Positions 46,450 through 54,944 of a stretch of DNA of 64,000 nucleotides are shown here, piece after piece (position 1 is the stretch's first letter; every line of letters begins with the position of its first letter). Origin of the DNA: Azotobacter bryophylli (GTDB taxonomy: Bacteria; Pseudomonadota; Gammaproteobacteria; Pseudomonadales; Pseudomonadaceae); contig NZ_JBHRSJ010000034.1 of NCBI RefSeq assembly GCF_042643485.1, forward strand, positions 310,001 to 374,000. Direction: 5' to 3'. Below the pieces are notes generated by a model. It saw only the letters and a list, made by a program, of their open reading frames with translations. It did not search any database and had not been told where the DNA came from. The translations under genes and the position numbers were made by a program.

Positions 46450-47844
46450 TCAGCCTTCCCGGGCGCCGGGGATGGCCAGCAGTTCGCCGAGCACTTCATC
46501 GAGGGTGGCGAGCAGGCGGTCGACGTCGGCCTCGGTGGTGTCAGGGCAGCACAGGGTCATGTTGTGGAAGGGCGTGATCAGGATGCCGCGGTTGATCAGG
46601 TACAGGTGCAGGGTCTGCTGCAGGCTGTCGTGGAAGGCCGCCTCGGCCTCGGCGCCGGTCTTCGGCGGCGAGGCGCGGAACTGGAATTCGCAGCGGGCGC
46701 CCAGCTCGGTCACCGACCAGGGCAGCTCGTGCTTTTGGATGATTCTGCGCAGCCCCTGGGCCAGATGCGCCGCCAGGCCCAGCATATGGGCGTAGGCGCT
46801 CTCGGTCATCACCTGTTCCAGGTTGGCGCGCATGCAGTGCATGGCCAGGGCGTTGGCCGAGAGGGTGGTGCCCATGCCGCTGTGGCCGTGGCCTTCGGCC
46901 ATTTCCCGGGAGTGGGCGCGGACCAGCTGCATGGCCTGGGCCATTTCCGCGGTGCAGCCGTACACCGAACAGGGCACGCCGCCGGCGACGGGCTTGCCGA
47001 GGGTGACGAAGTCCGGCTTCAGGTGCCAGGCGCGAGTGCAGCCGCCGGGGCCGGTGGAGATGGTGTGGGTCTCGTCGACGATCAGCAGGCTGCCGTACTG
47101 GCGGGTCAGCTCGCGCAGCCTGTCCAGGAAGCCCGGCTCAGGCAGGACCATGCCGATGTTGGTCAGCGCCGGCTCGCACAGCACCGCCGCCACGTCGCCG
47201 CGGGCCAGCGCCTGCTCCAGGGCGGCCGGGTCGTTGAAGGGCACCACGCGGGTGTGCTGGGTCAGGTTGCGGGCCTGGCCGATCAGCCCCGGGCGGTGCA
47301 CCGTGTAGCCGTCGCGGTAGCGCACCATGGTCTCGTCGACGGTGCCGTGGTAGCAGCCGTCGAACACCAGGATCACCTTGCGCCCGGTGATGGCGCGGGC
47401 CCAGCGCAGGACGAAGCGGTTGGCGTCGGTGGCGGTGGTCGCGACCTGCCAGAACGGCAGGCCGAAGCGCTCGGCCAGCAGCTCGCCGCAGACCACCGCA
47501 TCTTCGCCCGGCAGCATGGTGGTGAGTCCGTGGCCGGCCTGCTCGCGGAGGGCGGCGACGATCGGCGCCGGGGAATGGCCGAACATGCTGCCGGTATCGC
47601 CCAGGCAGAAGTCCACGTATTCGTGGCCGTCCACGTCGAAGAAGCGTGCCCCCTGGGCGCGGGCGACGAACAGCGGCAGCGGCGTCGACCAGTCGCTCAT
47701 CCAGTGCATGGGGACGCCGCCGAACAGCGACTGGCTGGCGCGCTCGGCGAGGGCGGCGGACTGGGGATTGCTCTCGACGAAGCGCTGGCGCTCGCGGGCG
47801 TTGAGGGCTTGTACTGCGTGTTCGGCGATTCCGCTGGGTTTCAT
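46450..47844 (-). CDS. Class-III PLP-dependent aminotransferase
   Basis: 464 residues from the ATG at 47844 (MKPSGIAEHAVQALNARER) after ATGAGGTGGGCCAAGGC. The fold-type I class-III family includes GABA aminotransferase and glutamate-1-semialdehyde aminomutase. GDTGSMFGHSPAPI, the aspartate in LLIVDETHT, and the probable PLP Lys in FVTLGKPVAGG are conserved. The 178-bp gap to the GS-like gene shows no terminator, so the two may form an operon for amine or polyamine use. The exact substrate is unknown. Confidence 0.85.
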   Translation of the reverse strand: MKPSGIAEHAVQALNARERQRFVESNPQSAALAERASQSLFGGVPMHWMSDWSTPLPLFVARAQGARFFDVDGHEYVDFCLGDTGSMFGHSPAPIVAALREQAGHGLTTMLPGEDAVVCGELLAERFGLPFWQVATTATDANRFVLRWARAITGRKVILVFDGCYHGTVDETMVRYRDGYTVHRPGLIGQARNLTQHTRVVPFNDPAALEQALARGDVAAVLCEPALTNIGMVLPEPGFLDRLRELTRQYGSLLIVDETHTISTGPGGCTRAWHLKPDFVTLGKPVAGGVPCSVYGCTAEMAQAMQLVRAHSREMAEGHGHSGMGTTLSANALAMHCMRANLEQVMTESAYAHMLGLAAHLAQGLRRIIQKHELPWSVTELGARCEFQFRASPPKTGAEAEAAFHDSLQQTLHLYLINRGILITPFHNMTLCCPDTTEADVDRLLATLDEVLGELLAIPGAREG

Positions 47845-47874
47845 GCCTTGGCCCACCTCATGGGGTTTTTGCCC

Positions 47875-47903
47875 ATAGTCGAGGTGAGCTCGCGGCGAGT
47901 CAA
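47875..47903 (-). promoter_or_regulatory. Possible sigma-70 promoter of the aminotransferase gene
   Basis: On the reverse strand, TTGACT at 47903-47898 and GACTAT at 47880-47875, spacer 17 bases. The -35 is good, the -10 is weak. It lies 31-59 bases upstream of the aminotransferase start. Confidence 0.35.
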
Positions 47904-47921
47904 TCACCTCTGCGCATGTCC

Positions 47922-48422
47922 TCAGCGCGACTCTCCCGTGGCGTTCGCGGCGGGAGAGCGGTCGGCCTCGAACGCGGCCTTGGCGCGCTGGCCGATTTCC
48001 TCCGGCGACAGGTTCTCCCGGCGGGTGGCGAGGTACCAGACGTGACCGAACGGGTCCTTCAGGGTGCCGCTGCGATCGCCGTAGAACTGGTCCTGCACCG
48101 GCATCAGCACCTTGGCTCCGGCCTCGACCGCCCTGGCGAACTGCGCGTCCACGTCGTCCACGTACAGATGCAGCGCGACCGCCGCTCCCGGCAGCGCCTG
48201 CGAGCCGCTGAGGATGCCCTGGTCGCAGGGATCGGACAGCATCAGGGCGGAGTCGCCGATGACGATCTCGGCATGGCCGATCCGGCCGTCCGGCATGGTC
48301 AGGCGGAACCGCTCGGTCGCGCCGAGCGCCTGCTTGTAGAAGTCGATGGCTTCGGCGGCCCCATGGATGCTCAGGTAGGGGGTGAGGCTGTGGTAACCGT
48401 CGGGCTTGGCTTTGACGCTCAT
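47922..48422 (-). CDS. VOC-superfamily (glyoxalase/bleomycin-resistance, PhnB-like) protein
   Basis: 166 residues from the ATG at 48422 (MSVKAKPDGYHSLTPYLSI). The betaalphabetabetabeta repeats of the vicinal-oxygen-chelate fold are seen, with IGHAEIVIGDSALML and DPFGHVWYLATRRE, the latter typical of PhnB/YdcR-type members. Metal use and substrate are unknown. GAGGAACGAC precedes the ATG. Genes on both sides are on the same strand. Confidence 0.86.
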   Translation of the reverse strand: MSVKAKPDGYHSLTPYLSIHGAAEAIDFYKQALGATERFRLTMPDGRIGHAEIVIGDSALMLSDPCDQGILSGSQALPGAAVALHLYVDDVDAQFARAVEAGAKVLMPVQDQFYGDRSGTLKDPFGHVWYLATRRENLSPEEIGQRAKAAFEADRSPAANATGESR

Positions 48423-48569
48423 GTCGTTCCTCCTCGCTGTTCCGGTCGTCTGGTGGCAGACGACCGCTTCCTCGGCTCCGGCGGCGCGGCCGGGCGCATC
48501 CCGCACTTCAGCTTAGCGTCGTGGCCGCGGCGTTCTGCGCCGACCGTCCGGGACGCTGCCTCCGGCCGG

Positions 48570-49025
48570 TCAGGGCACGAGTTCGAGCTGCGCTCTGCCG
48601 CTCTCCACGTCGAGCGGCACCGACCAGTGCTCATGGGCGATCTTCCACTGCCCGCCGACCTTGCGCAGGCAGGCGCTGGCGCGCATCCAGGCGGCCTTCA
48701 CCTCGCCATCCGGATCGGCGCAGCCGCAGCGGCAGAGCCAGTAGGCGAAGGCCAGGGCGTCGGCCGCCTCGATGTGCGGCTCGGCCATTTCCATGACGAT
48801 CGGCCCCTGGCAGGTGCCGATGCAGTTGCGCCAGTGCTGACGGTAGGCCTCGATGCCCTGGTACTGCAGCTTGCCGATGGTATCGAAGGCCAGGACGTCC
48901 GGCGTGTAGCCGACCATGATCGTCTCGAGGTCCTGGCGGCGCACCGCCTCCATCCGCCGCTCCAGCAGGGCGCGGATCTCCTCTTCGGCGGTGGGCTGGC
49001 AGGTGTGGTCCAAGATGCTGTTCAT
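48570..49025 (-). CDS. NTF2-like (SnoaL/DUF4440-type) protein
   Basis: 151 residues, start MNSILDHTCQPTAEEEIRALLERRMEAVRRQD. The cone-like NTF2 fold is recognisable from MVGYTPDVLAFDTIGKLQYQGIEAYRQHWRNC and WKIAHEHWSVPLD. Relatives include ketosteroid-isomerase-like proteins and many of unknown function. GATCGGAGAAGCAGC precedes the ATG. Confidence 0.8.
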   Translation of the reverse strand: MNSILDHTCQPTAEEEIRALLERRMEAVRRQDLETIMVGYTPDVLAFDTIGKLQYQGIEAYRQHWRNCIGTCQGPIVMEMAEPHIEAADALAFAYWLCRCGCADPDGEVKAAWMRASACLRKVGGQWKIAHEHWSVPLDVESGRAQLELVP

Positions 49026-49425
49026 GCTGCTTCTCCGATCGGCGGGCGAGGGCTGGCCCGGAGCCGGCCGGCGCCCTGGTGGGCTCGCTTCGATGGGGGA
49101 ATGCCGTTCAGGCGCGTGTCCGGGACGGAGGGCCCGGTCGCCGGATCGGCCGTCCTGCGCAGTTGAGCCTGCGGGCTGGCGCGGCGATCAGGACGCTTTC
49201 GCTCGGGTGGCGGGTTTCGGCGGCACCGCTCAGGCTCTTCTTGCCCGGCGGCGTCGTTCGGTATCCGTTCATTGGCAGGCTCCCTGGCGCAGGTTTCCTG
49301 ATGGGGGCGGGAGCCGGCCGAAACGCTGGCGCTCCTGTCCCCTCGGCTGGAAATTAGGCTGCGGCTAAGGGGCTAGGTTCAGTGCCGGCAGGGCCGGTGC
49401 AGACGGACGGACGTGCAGGACTCGC
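49026..49425. other. Intergenic region, no gene recognised
   Basis: 400 bases upstream of the NTF2-like gene. Open frames here have the composition of non-coding GC-rich DNA and no ribosome sites. I see no repeat or terminator of note. Confidence 0.4.
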
Positions 49426-49830
49426 TCAGTGGCAGTCCATGGCCGTCGCCCGGCGGAACTCGATGACTTCCTCGACCTTGAAGCTGCCGGGGAAGTCCCG
49501 GCAGGATTCACAGCTCAGTTGCGGCCCGGGCTTGCCGCGCAGGACCGCGAAGGCTTCGTCGTCGGGCTCGCTGACCAGGCTGGTGTAGCGGGACTCCAGG
49601 CGGTGGCCGGTGTCGTCGTCGGCCACCAGCCAGAGGGGATCGTTCGAGTCGCAGGGAACGAAGACGTGCATCTCTTCGTCCATCACCAGATAGCCTCGGT
49701 AGATCGAATCGCTGGGCGGCAAACCGTGCTCGGCGGTGTCGCGCTGGGGCATGCCGTCGGTTTCGGTTTTCGAGGCCATGCAGCCGCTGAGCAGGAGGGC
49801 GCTGGCGAGGAGGCAGGGGGCTAGACGCAT
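49426..49830 (-). CDS. Putative lipoprotein, unknown function
   Basis: 134 residues from the ATG at 49830 (MRLAPCLLASALLLSGCMASK), with a clear lipobox LLSGC whose Cys is residue 17, so the mature protein is probably outer-membrane anchored. The mature part is acidic and has a CDSNDP and CESCRDF, suggesting a disulfide, plus SIYRGYLVMDEEMHVFVPC. AAGGAAGCCC precedes the ATG. No known domain was recognised. Confidence 0.75.
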   Translation of the reverse strand: MRLAPCLLASALLLSGCMASKTETDGMPQRDTAEHGLPPSDSIYRGYLVMDEEMHVFVPCDSNDPLWLVADDDTGHRLESRYTSLVSEPDDEAFAVLRGKPGPQLSCESCRDFPGSFKVEEVIEFRRATAMDCH

Positions 49831-49928
49831 GGGCTTCCTTGTGGGCCGGGGAGATAGTGCCGGTTTGCCATAGAGGATAGGCGCTGGCCCGCAAAGTGCG
49901 AAGCAAGACCAAAGGGTAGGCCGCGGGG

Positions 49929-49946
49929 CAGGGGCGTGCGCCCCTG
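49929..49946. repeat. GC-rich inverted repeat downstream of rimO
   Basis: CAGGGGCG directly followed after TG by CGCCCCTG, 27 bases past the rimO stop on the reverse strand. Could be a weak terminator; no T-run. Confidence 0.45.
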
Positions 49947-49972
49947 TCCTCACGGCTGGCGGCTGGCTGTCC

Positions 49973-51298
49973 TCAGAGCGCCTCGGCCCAGAGGTCGTAC
50001 TCGTCGGCGTCGGTGATCCGCACGCGGACCTTGTCGCCGGGCTTGAGCTTCTGCTCGCTCTCCACATAGACGTTGCCGTCGATTTCCGGAGCGTCGGCCG
50101 CGGAGCGGCCGATGGCGCCCTGCTCGTCGACTTCGTCGATCAGCACCTCGATCTCCTTGCCGATCTTCAGTTGCAGGCGCGCCGCGGAAATCTGCTGCTG
50201 GTGGGCCATGAAACGCTCCCAGCGCTCCTGCTTGACTTCGTCGGGCACCGGCTCCAGGCCCATGTCGTTGGCCGGCGCGCCCTCGACCGGGGAGTACTGG
50301 AAGCAGCCGACGCGGTCGAGTTGGGCTTCGCTGAGCCAGTCGAGCAGGTACTGGAAGTCTTCTTCGGTCTCGCCGGGGAAGCCGACGATGAAGGTCGAGC
50401 GGATGGTCAGCTCCGGGCAGATCTCCCGCCACTGCTTGATGCGGGCCAGGGTCTGGTCCTCGAACGCCGGACGCTTCATGGCCTTGAGCACCTTCGGGCT
50501 GGCGTGCTGGAAGGGGATGTCCAGGTACGGCAGGATCTTGCCCTCGGCCATCAGCGGGATGATCTCGTCGACGTTGGGGTAGGGGTAGACGTAATGCAGA
50601 CGCACCCAGACGCCCATGCCCGACAGCGCTTCGCACAGCTCCAGCATGCGCGTCTTCACCGGGCGGCCGTCCCAGAAGTCGGTCCTGTATTTCAGGTCGA
50701 CGCCGTAGGCGCTGGTGTCTTGGGAGATCACCAGGATCTCCTGCACGCCGGCCTTGACCAGGCGCTCGGCCTCGGAGAGCACGTCGCCCACCGGACGGCT
50801 GACCAGCTTGCCGCGCATGGACGGGATGATGCAGAAGGAGCAGCTGTGGTTGCAGCCTTCGGAAATCTTCAGGTAGGCGTAGTGGCGCGGGGTCAGCTTG
50901 ATGCCCTGGGGCGGCACCAGGTCGACGAACGGGTCGTGGTCGGCCTTCGGCGGCACCACCTCGTGCACGGCGTTGACCACCTGCTCGTACTGCTGCGGGC
51001 CGGTGACCGCCAGCACATTGGGGTGCACGTTGCGGATGGAGTCTTCGGACACGCCCATGCAGCCGGTGACGATCACCTTGCCGTTCTCGGACAGGGCCTC
51101 GCCGATGGCATCCAGGGACTCGGCCTTGGCGCTGTCGATGAAGCCGCAGGTGTTGACCACCACCACGTCGGCGTCCTCGTAGGACGGGACGATCTGGTAG
51201 CCCTCCAGGCGCAGCTGGGTGAGGATACGTTCGGAGTCGACCGTGGCCTTCGGGCATCCGAGCGACACCCAACCGATGCTCGGCTCTTTCTTACTCAT
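49973..51298 (-). CDS. rimO: Ribosomal protein uS12 methylthiotransferase RimO
   Basis: Radical-SAM enzyme that methylthiolates an Asp of ribosomal protein S12. 441 residues. N-terminal UPF0004 domain with GWVSLGCPKATVDSE, NTCGFID and VTGCMG (three Cys for one cluster). The radical-SAM motif is CNHSCSFCIIPSMRG, followed by a C-terminal TRAM domain (EIDGNVYVESEQKLKPGDKVRVRITDADEYDLW). Full length with an ordinary start; transcribed alone as far as can be seen. Confidence 0.97.
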   Translation of the reverse strand: MSKKEPSIGWVSLGCPKATVDSERILTQLRLEGYQIVPSYEDADVVVVNTCGFIDSAKAESLDAIGEALSENGKVIVTGCMGVSEDSIRNVHPNVLAVTGPQQYEQVVNAVHEVVPPKADHDPFVDLVPPQGIKLTPRHYAYLKISEGCNHSCSFCIIPSMRGKLVSRPVGDVLSEAERLVKAGVQEILVISQDTSAYGVDLKYRTDFWDGRPVKTRMLELCEALSGMGVWVRLHYVYPYPNVDEIIPLMAEGKILPYLDIPFQHASPKVLKAMKRPAFEDQTLARIKQWREICPELTIRSTFIVGFPGETEEDFQYLLDWLSEAQLDRVGCFQYSPVEGAPANDMGLEPVPDEVKQERWERFMAHQQQISAARLQLKIGKEIEVLIDEVDEQGAIGRSAADAPEIDGNVYVESEQKLKPGDKVRVRITDADEYDLWAEAL

Positions 51299-51430
51299 GA
51301 CAGGTCGATCCCCCGTGGCTGCAAAAGGCGTAGGAAAAATGGCGCGAGAGTATACAGCTATTTGCGCCGTTCCGATCCTCGCCAGGCGACGGACAGCGGC
51401 ACAGGCCGCTGCATGCCCTCCCGATTGCCT

Positions 51431-51781
51431 TTATAGAAGGTCGATCCCGAAATGACGGACGATCCAAGCGAACAAGCCGAAGCAGGCGACCGTCATCACG
51501 CTGCTTGCCAGCAGCGCGGGCCAGAAGCCCAGGCGCGACAGCAGCGGAGGAAAGGCGAGAAACATGGGCAGCGTCGGCACTACGTACCAGAAGGTGTACT
51601 TGGCGTGATTGGCGATCTTTTCCGCTGACTGGTGTTCGGCATGGAGCCATATCAGGGTCAGTAGCGTGATCAGCGGCAGTGAGGCGACGAGGCTGCCCAG
51701 CTTGTCGCTGCGTTTGGCTATCTCGGAAACGAGCACCACGATGGCGGCGGTCAGCGCGTATTTGGTGATGATCCAGCCCAT
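51431..51781 (-). CDS. DUF3147-family small inner-membrane protein
   Basis: 116 residues from the ATG at 51781 (MGWIITKYALTAAIVVLVSEIAKRSDKLG). Four hydrophobic helices with the conserved SEIAKRSDKLGSLVASLPLIT loop and KYTFWYVVPTLPMF. Function unknown. An in-frame start 16 codons upstream lacks a membrane-protein-like beginning. Confidence 0.82.
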   Translation of the reverse strand: MGWIITKYALTAAIVVLVSEIAKRSDKLGSLVASLPLITLLTLIWLHAEHQSAEKIANHAKYTFWYVVPTLPMFLAFPPLLSRLGFWPALLASSVMTVACFGLFAWIVRHFGIDLL

Positions 51782-51945
51782 GAGGCCTCTTGAGGGTAGA
51801 ACTGCGGCCCGGTGGGAGGCCCCAGGCATGGCGTCGAAGACGGCAAGGGGCGAGCACGGGTAGAGCAGGGGCTATCTTGGATAGTTCGGGCCCCGGATAA
51901 AAGCCGGACTGCTTCCGACGGCGGCGAGTGAGCTGTGGTCCGACC

Positions 51946-52278
51946 TCATGGTTTTTTGGCTCGGGCCGCCCTGGCGGCCTCGGCTTTCGCCTTCGCTTTG
52001 AGCACCAATGCCAGAGGTGGCCAGACGGCACAGGCCAGAAGCAATAGAGCCGCCATGGCGGTTTCCAGGGCATCGGAGCTCGCTTTCGCGGGAAGCGAAG
52101 CCCCATACAGCAGCAGGTACGACAGAGCCATCGTTCCGCCCAATGTCGCGCAGCCATAGAGAAATACCCTGCGGCGAGACGCCTTGCCCATTCCGGCGGC
52201 CGGCGGATAAATGATCCCCGCCAGCGTCCATGGGATGGCGAGCAAACCGAGGAGCATGACCAGGAAGGGGATGTTCAT
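51946..52278 (-). CDS. Small membrane protein, unknown function
   Basis: 110 residues from the ATG at 52278 (MNIPFLVMLLGLLAIPWTLAG), with CAGGAGTGCCGC upstream. Three hydrophobic segments, then an Ala/Lys-rich basic tail (LKAKAKAEAARAARAKKP). No known family recognised. It is 164 bp from the DUF3147 gene on the same strand and borders the gene-poor region to the right. Confidence 0.65.
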   Translation of the reverse strand: MNIPFLVMLLGLLAIPWTLAGIIYPPAAGMGKASRRRVFLYGCATLGGTMALSYLLLYGASLPAKASSDALETAMAALLLLACAVWPPLALVLKAKAKAEAARAARAKKP

Positions 52279-52803
52279 GCGGCACTCCTGAGATGAAAGC
52301 CTGTGATCTGGGCATGACGGGGGAACCATTCGTCGGCTCGATCAGGGGCAACTATGCCGGTTTTCCGCGGTCTGCGAAGTACGGCAGCCCGCCGACCGTG
52401 GGGGCGTTGGGACGCCAGCCATTCTGCCCGGCAACCATGTGCCAATTTGGATGTCCTTATAGTGGCATTGGTGATCAGGTTACTCTCCGAGGGCCGGTTG
52501 GTGCACTCCGGGGCGTGACTGACTCGGGCAGGACTGCCCGATTGTGCGGATCGCCCTTGCAACTCGTATTGGCGAGTGACGAAGACACCCGACAGGGAGG
52601 TTCTGAAATCAATTTGCAGTTGGATGAACCATTGGCTCCGCTGAGCCAGGAGGACGCCCGGAGGAACCGGTTCGACCCGCTGGAACTCTCGAAGGCCGTC
52701 GCCTCCTGCCGCGGAACAATCAGGAAGAGTACGGCAAGCGGTATCAAGCGCGACGCCTGATCGCTGCCGTCTAGGGAACTAGTCAAGCCAGAGGACGGAA
52801 ATC
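52279..52803. other. Gene-poor region
   Basis: 525 bases with no convincing gene. The rightward frame to 52760 has a protein-like tail (GSEINLQLDEPLAPLSQEDA) but no family or ribosome site at its start, so a decayed gene end is possible. Composition is less GC-rich than the flanks by eye. Confidence 0.4.
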
Positions 52804-53181
52804 ATGAGCAATCCCCGACTGAAACAGGCCATCGAGCAGATGCTGGCCGTCATCGATACCCGGCTTCCCCCGGCCGCCAAGGTGGAGAGGGTGCAAGAAG
52901 TGCTGCAACGGGTTTCGGAACCCATGGTGCAGGACGAGTTCGTTCGTTACGACGGCAAGCTCTGCCCGATCTGCGGCAGCAAGAACATCAAGCAGCAGGC
53001 GCCGGTGTTCACCGGCAACTACGAAGCCTCGGCCCTTTCCTCCTGCCACGATTGCCAGGCCCGGTGGAATGAACTCTACGGTCTGCGCGGCTATACCCCG
53101 TTGTACGAGCACGATCATGCCTTGACGCCCAATCCGCATCAGTCTTTGCGGCAACTATTGGAATGTATCGAGAAGTCGTGA
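52804..53181 (+). CDS. Zinc-ribbon-like protein of unknown function
   Basis: 125 residues starting MSNPRLKQAIEQMLAVIDTRL after AGAGGACGGAAATC. An N-terminal helical part is followed by a likely zinc ribbon: CPICGS at about residues 54-57, CHDC about 27 residues later, then an aromatic C-terminus (RWNELYGLRGYTPLYEHD). This pattern resembles nucleic-acid-binding treble-clef or ribbon proteins, but no family was recognised. Isolated between non-coding regions. Confidence 0.68.
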   Translation: MSNPRLKQAIEQMLAVIDTRLPPAAKVERVQEVLQRVSEPMVQDEFVRYDGKLCPICGSKNIKQQAPVFTGNYEASALSSCHDCQARWNELYGLRGYTPLYEHDHALTPNPHQSLRQLLECIEKS

Positions 53182-53648
53182 CTCCGGTTTTCACCGCCGA
53201 AGAGTACAGCATGCTTCTTCATCCGGATTAGGGCATCGACTTCGCGTCGATAGCCTGGTCCGGAGCAGAGTCTGACCGTGCGTAGTTCGGTTCAGGTATC
53301 GGTATAAGCAGTTTACGAGCGGAATCCAAAGTCCTCGCCGGGCCTCGGGAATATGGAACGTTATTCTTTTCCAGACGATATCGCCGAAACTAATAGGCCT
53401 GCATTTGGCAGTGAGGAAAGTTGAAAATTTCCCATGTTCCGTCACTCCCATTCCGATCGAGAACAGTCGTGAATGCTTTTCCAAGTGCTGGATGGTTCGG
53501 GTGGAGGTGAAGTCGCTCGCTATGAATTTCGAGAGATCCAGTCGAACTCTTGGAGTGCCGAGTGAGGAATCCGCTTCCGTGCGGATTATTTCGTTGCCGT
53601 GCGAGGATCTAACGTCCCCGGCTTATCGGTGCATACTTCCCGAGTGGA
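53182..53648. other. AT-richer non-coding region
   Basis: 467 bases between the zinc-ribbon gene and the 3' end of the hydroxylase gene. No gene was recognised in either direction. Base composition is visibly more AT-rich than the window average. Confidence 0.4.
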
Positions 53649-54419
53649 TCAGTTGTCCAGCAGTTTGTGCGCGCTGTCCCATGCCGCAAGATTGCGACGT
53701 GCCTCCTGAACGAACGGGCTGCGGCGCACCGCTCCCAGGAACATATCGCCCAGGAGGCGGCCAGGCAGGTTCAGCGGACGCTTGAACTGAACCAGCAGCA
53801 CGACGCGCGTCTCGTTGGTATCGTTCCAGACTTCATGCGGGTAGGTATCGTCGAAGACCATGCACTTGCCGTCTTCCCAGGATGCCGTCTGATCGGCGAC
53901 CTGAATGCGGCACCGCTCCCTCTGGGTTGGGGTTATCAGGCTCAGGTGGCAGGTGATGATGCGCTTGGTCACGCCGTTGTGCAGCGGGATGTGAGTGCCC
54001 GGAGCCAGAATGGAGAAGAAGGCGCTGTTCAGTCCCGGTACTGCCGACAGGACGCGGGCCGTATTCGGGCAGCGGCGGCAGTTTTCCTCGATCTCGTAAC
54101 CGTAGCCCCAGAGGAAGTACGACTGCCAGGACTGGGTTTTCGCGATGCGTCTATGGTCGGGAGATATATCCCGCAAGGCCGGTATCGAGTCCCTGTCCTT
54201 CAGCAGCTGTTCGGCCTCTGCGCGAATGGCCGGGAAGTTGGCCTCCAGCTTCGCCGTCCACGGGAAAGTCTGCTTATCGAAAAAGGGAGTATTGGCAACC
54301 AATGAGCTCTTGGCCAAACAATGATTGAACAGGGGCCGCAGTTTTTTTCCGGTCCTGTATACAATGCTGCGTTTGACTTTGTTACTGGCCTCATAAGTCG
54401 AAGAAATATTGCTGGTCAT
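53649..54419 (-). CDS. Aspartyl/asparaginyl beta-hydroxylase-family protein
   Basis: 256 residues, start MTSNISSTYEASNKVKRSIVYRTG. The double-stranded beta-helix core carries the iron site: His in APGTHIPLHNGVTK, then His in FDDTYPHEVWND, and Arg in NETRVVLLVQFKRP for 2-oxoglutarate. Predicted Fe(II)/2OG dioxygenase of the AspH/LpxO group. There is no clear membrane helix, so it is soluble and the substrate (peptide, lipid A or metabolite) is unknown. Flanked on both sides by AT-rich non-coding DNA, suggesting horizontal acquisition. Confidence 0.85.
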   Translation of the reverse strand: MTSNISSTYEASNKVKRSIVYRTGKKLRPLFNHCLAKSSLVANTPFFDKQTFPWTAKLEANFPAIRAEAEQLLKDRDSIPALRDISPDHRRIAKTQSWQSYFLWGYGYEIEENCRRCPNTARVLSAVPGLNSAFFSILAPGTHIPLHNGVTKRIITCHLSLITPTQRERCRIQVADQTASWEDGKCMVFDDTYPHEVWNDTNETRVVLLVQFKRPLNLPGRLLGDMFLGAVRRSPFVQEARRNLAAWDSAHKLLDN

Positions 54420-54944
54420 CGAGATTTCCTATTTCCACTTCTATGTATTGCCTTGACGCTCTGAAGTTGTGAGCCAACTACCGATTGCATCGGCTGTGCC
54501 GAATTGAAATCGGCCCGGAATATACACATGTTTTCGTAGTACTGCTTGCCCGCCTTATTCGATGATTGTTTATATGAAAAATATTGAAATGATGGGGCTG
54601 ATGGGGCTGTATTGGAAATACCGGAGTTATTGACTTAAGTATTTGCCACCTTGGCCTCCACTACACGTCGATCTTTCCTGGGCATGGGGGCCGGGAAGCC
54701 GGAGAAGTTGGAGAGGCCAAGGACAGCTGCCTCTCTCTCATGCCGACTCGTGTCCGAGTCCGCCTCGATTGCCTGGGCTGGCGACGCGGGCGCCAAGGGT
54801 ATCCATTTTTCATGCTTTATTCACGAAAATTTCACTTATCTGGGTCGAGGCATGACCTGTATCAAAGTGACTCCCCGAAGCGGGATCCCGAGAAAGTTGG
54901 CAAAAGCCGGCTGCTCTGCCGAATCCATGGAGCCAATGCCGGCC
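54420..54944. other. AT-rich intergenic region
   Basis: 525 bases upstream of the hydroxylase gene. Contains a tandem GATGGGGCT duplication at about 54593-54610 and small inverted repeats (GCCGA-N7-TCGGC near 54497). No gene recognised; should hold the hydroxylase promoter. Confidence 0.4.

Noticed and set aside
49079..49357. 92-codon frame upstream of the NTF2-like gene
   Set aside because: Low-complexity GC-rich translation without a ribosome site or family.
52293..52760. 155-codon rightward frame in the gene-poor region
   Set aside because: No ribosome site, no family and irregular composition; only the last 40 codons look protein-like.
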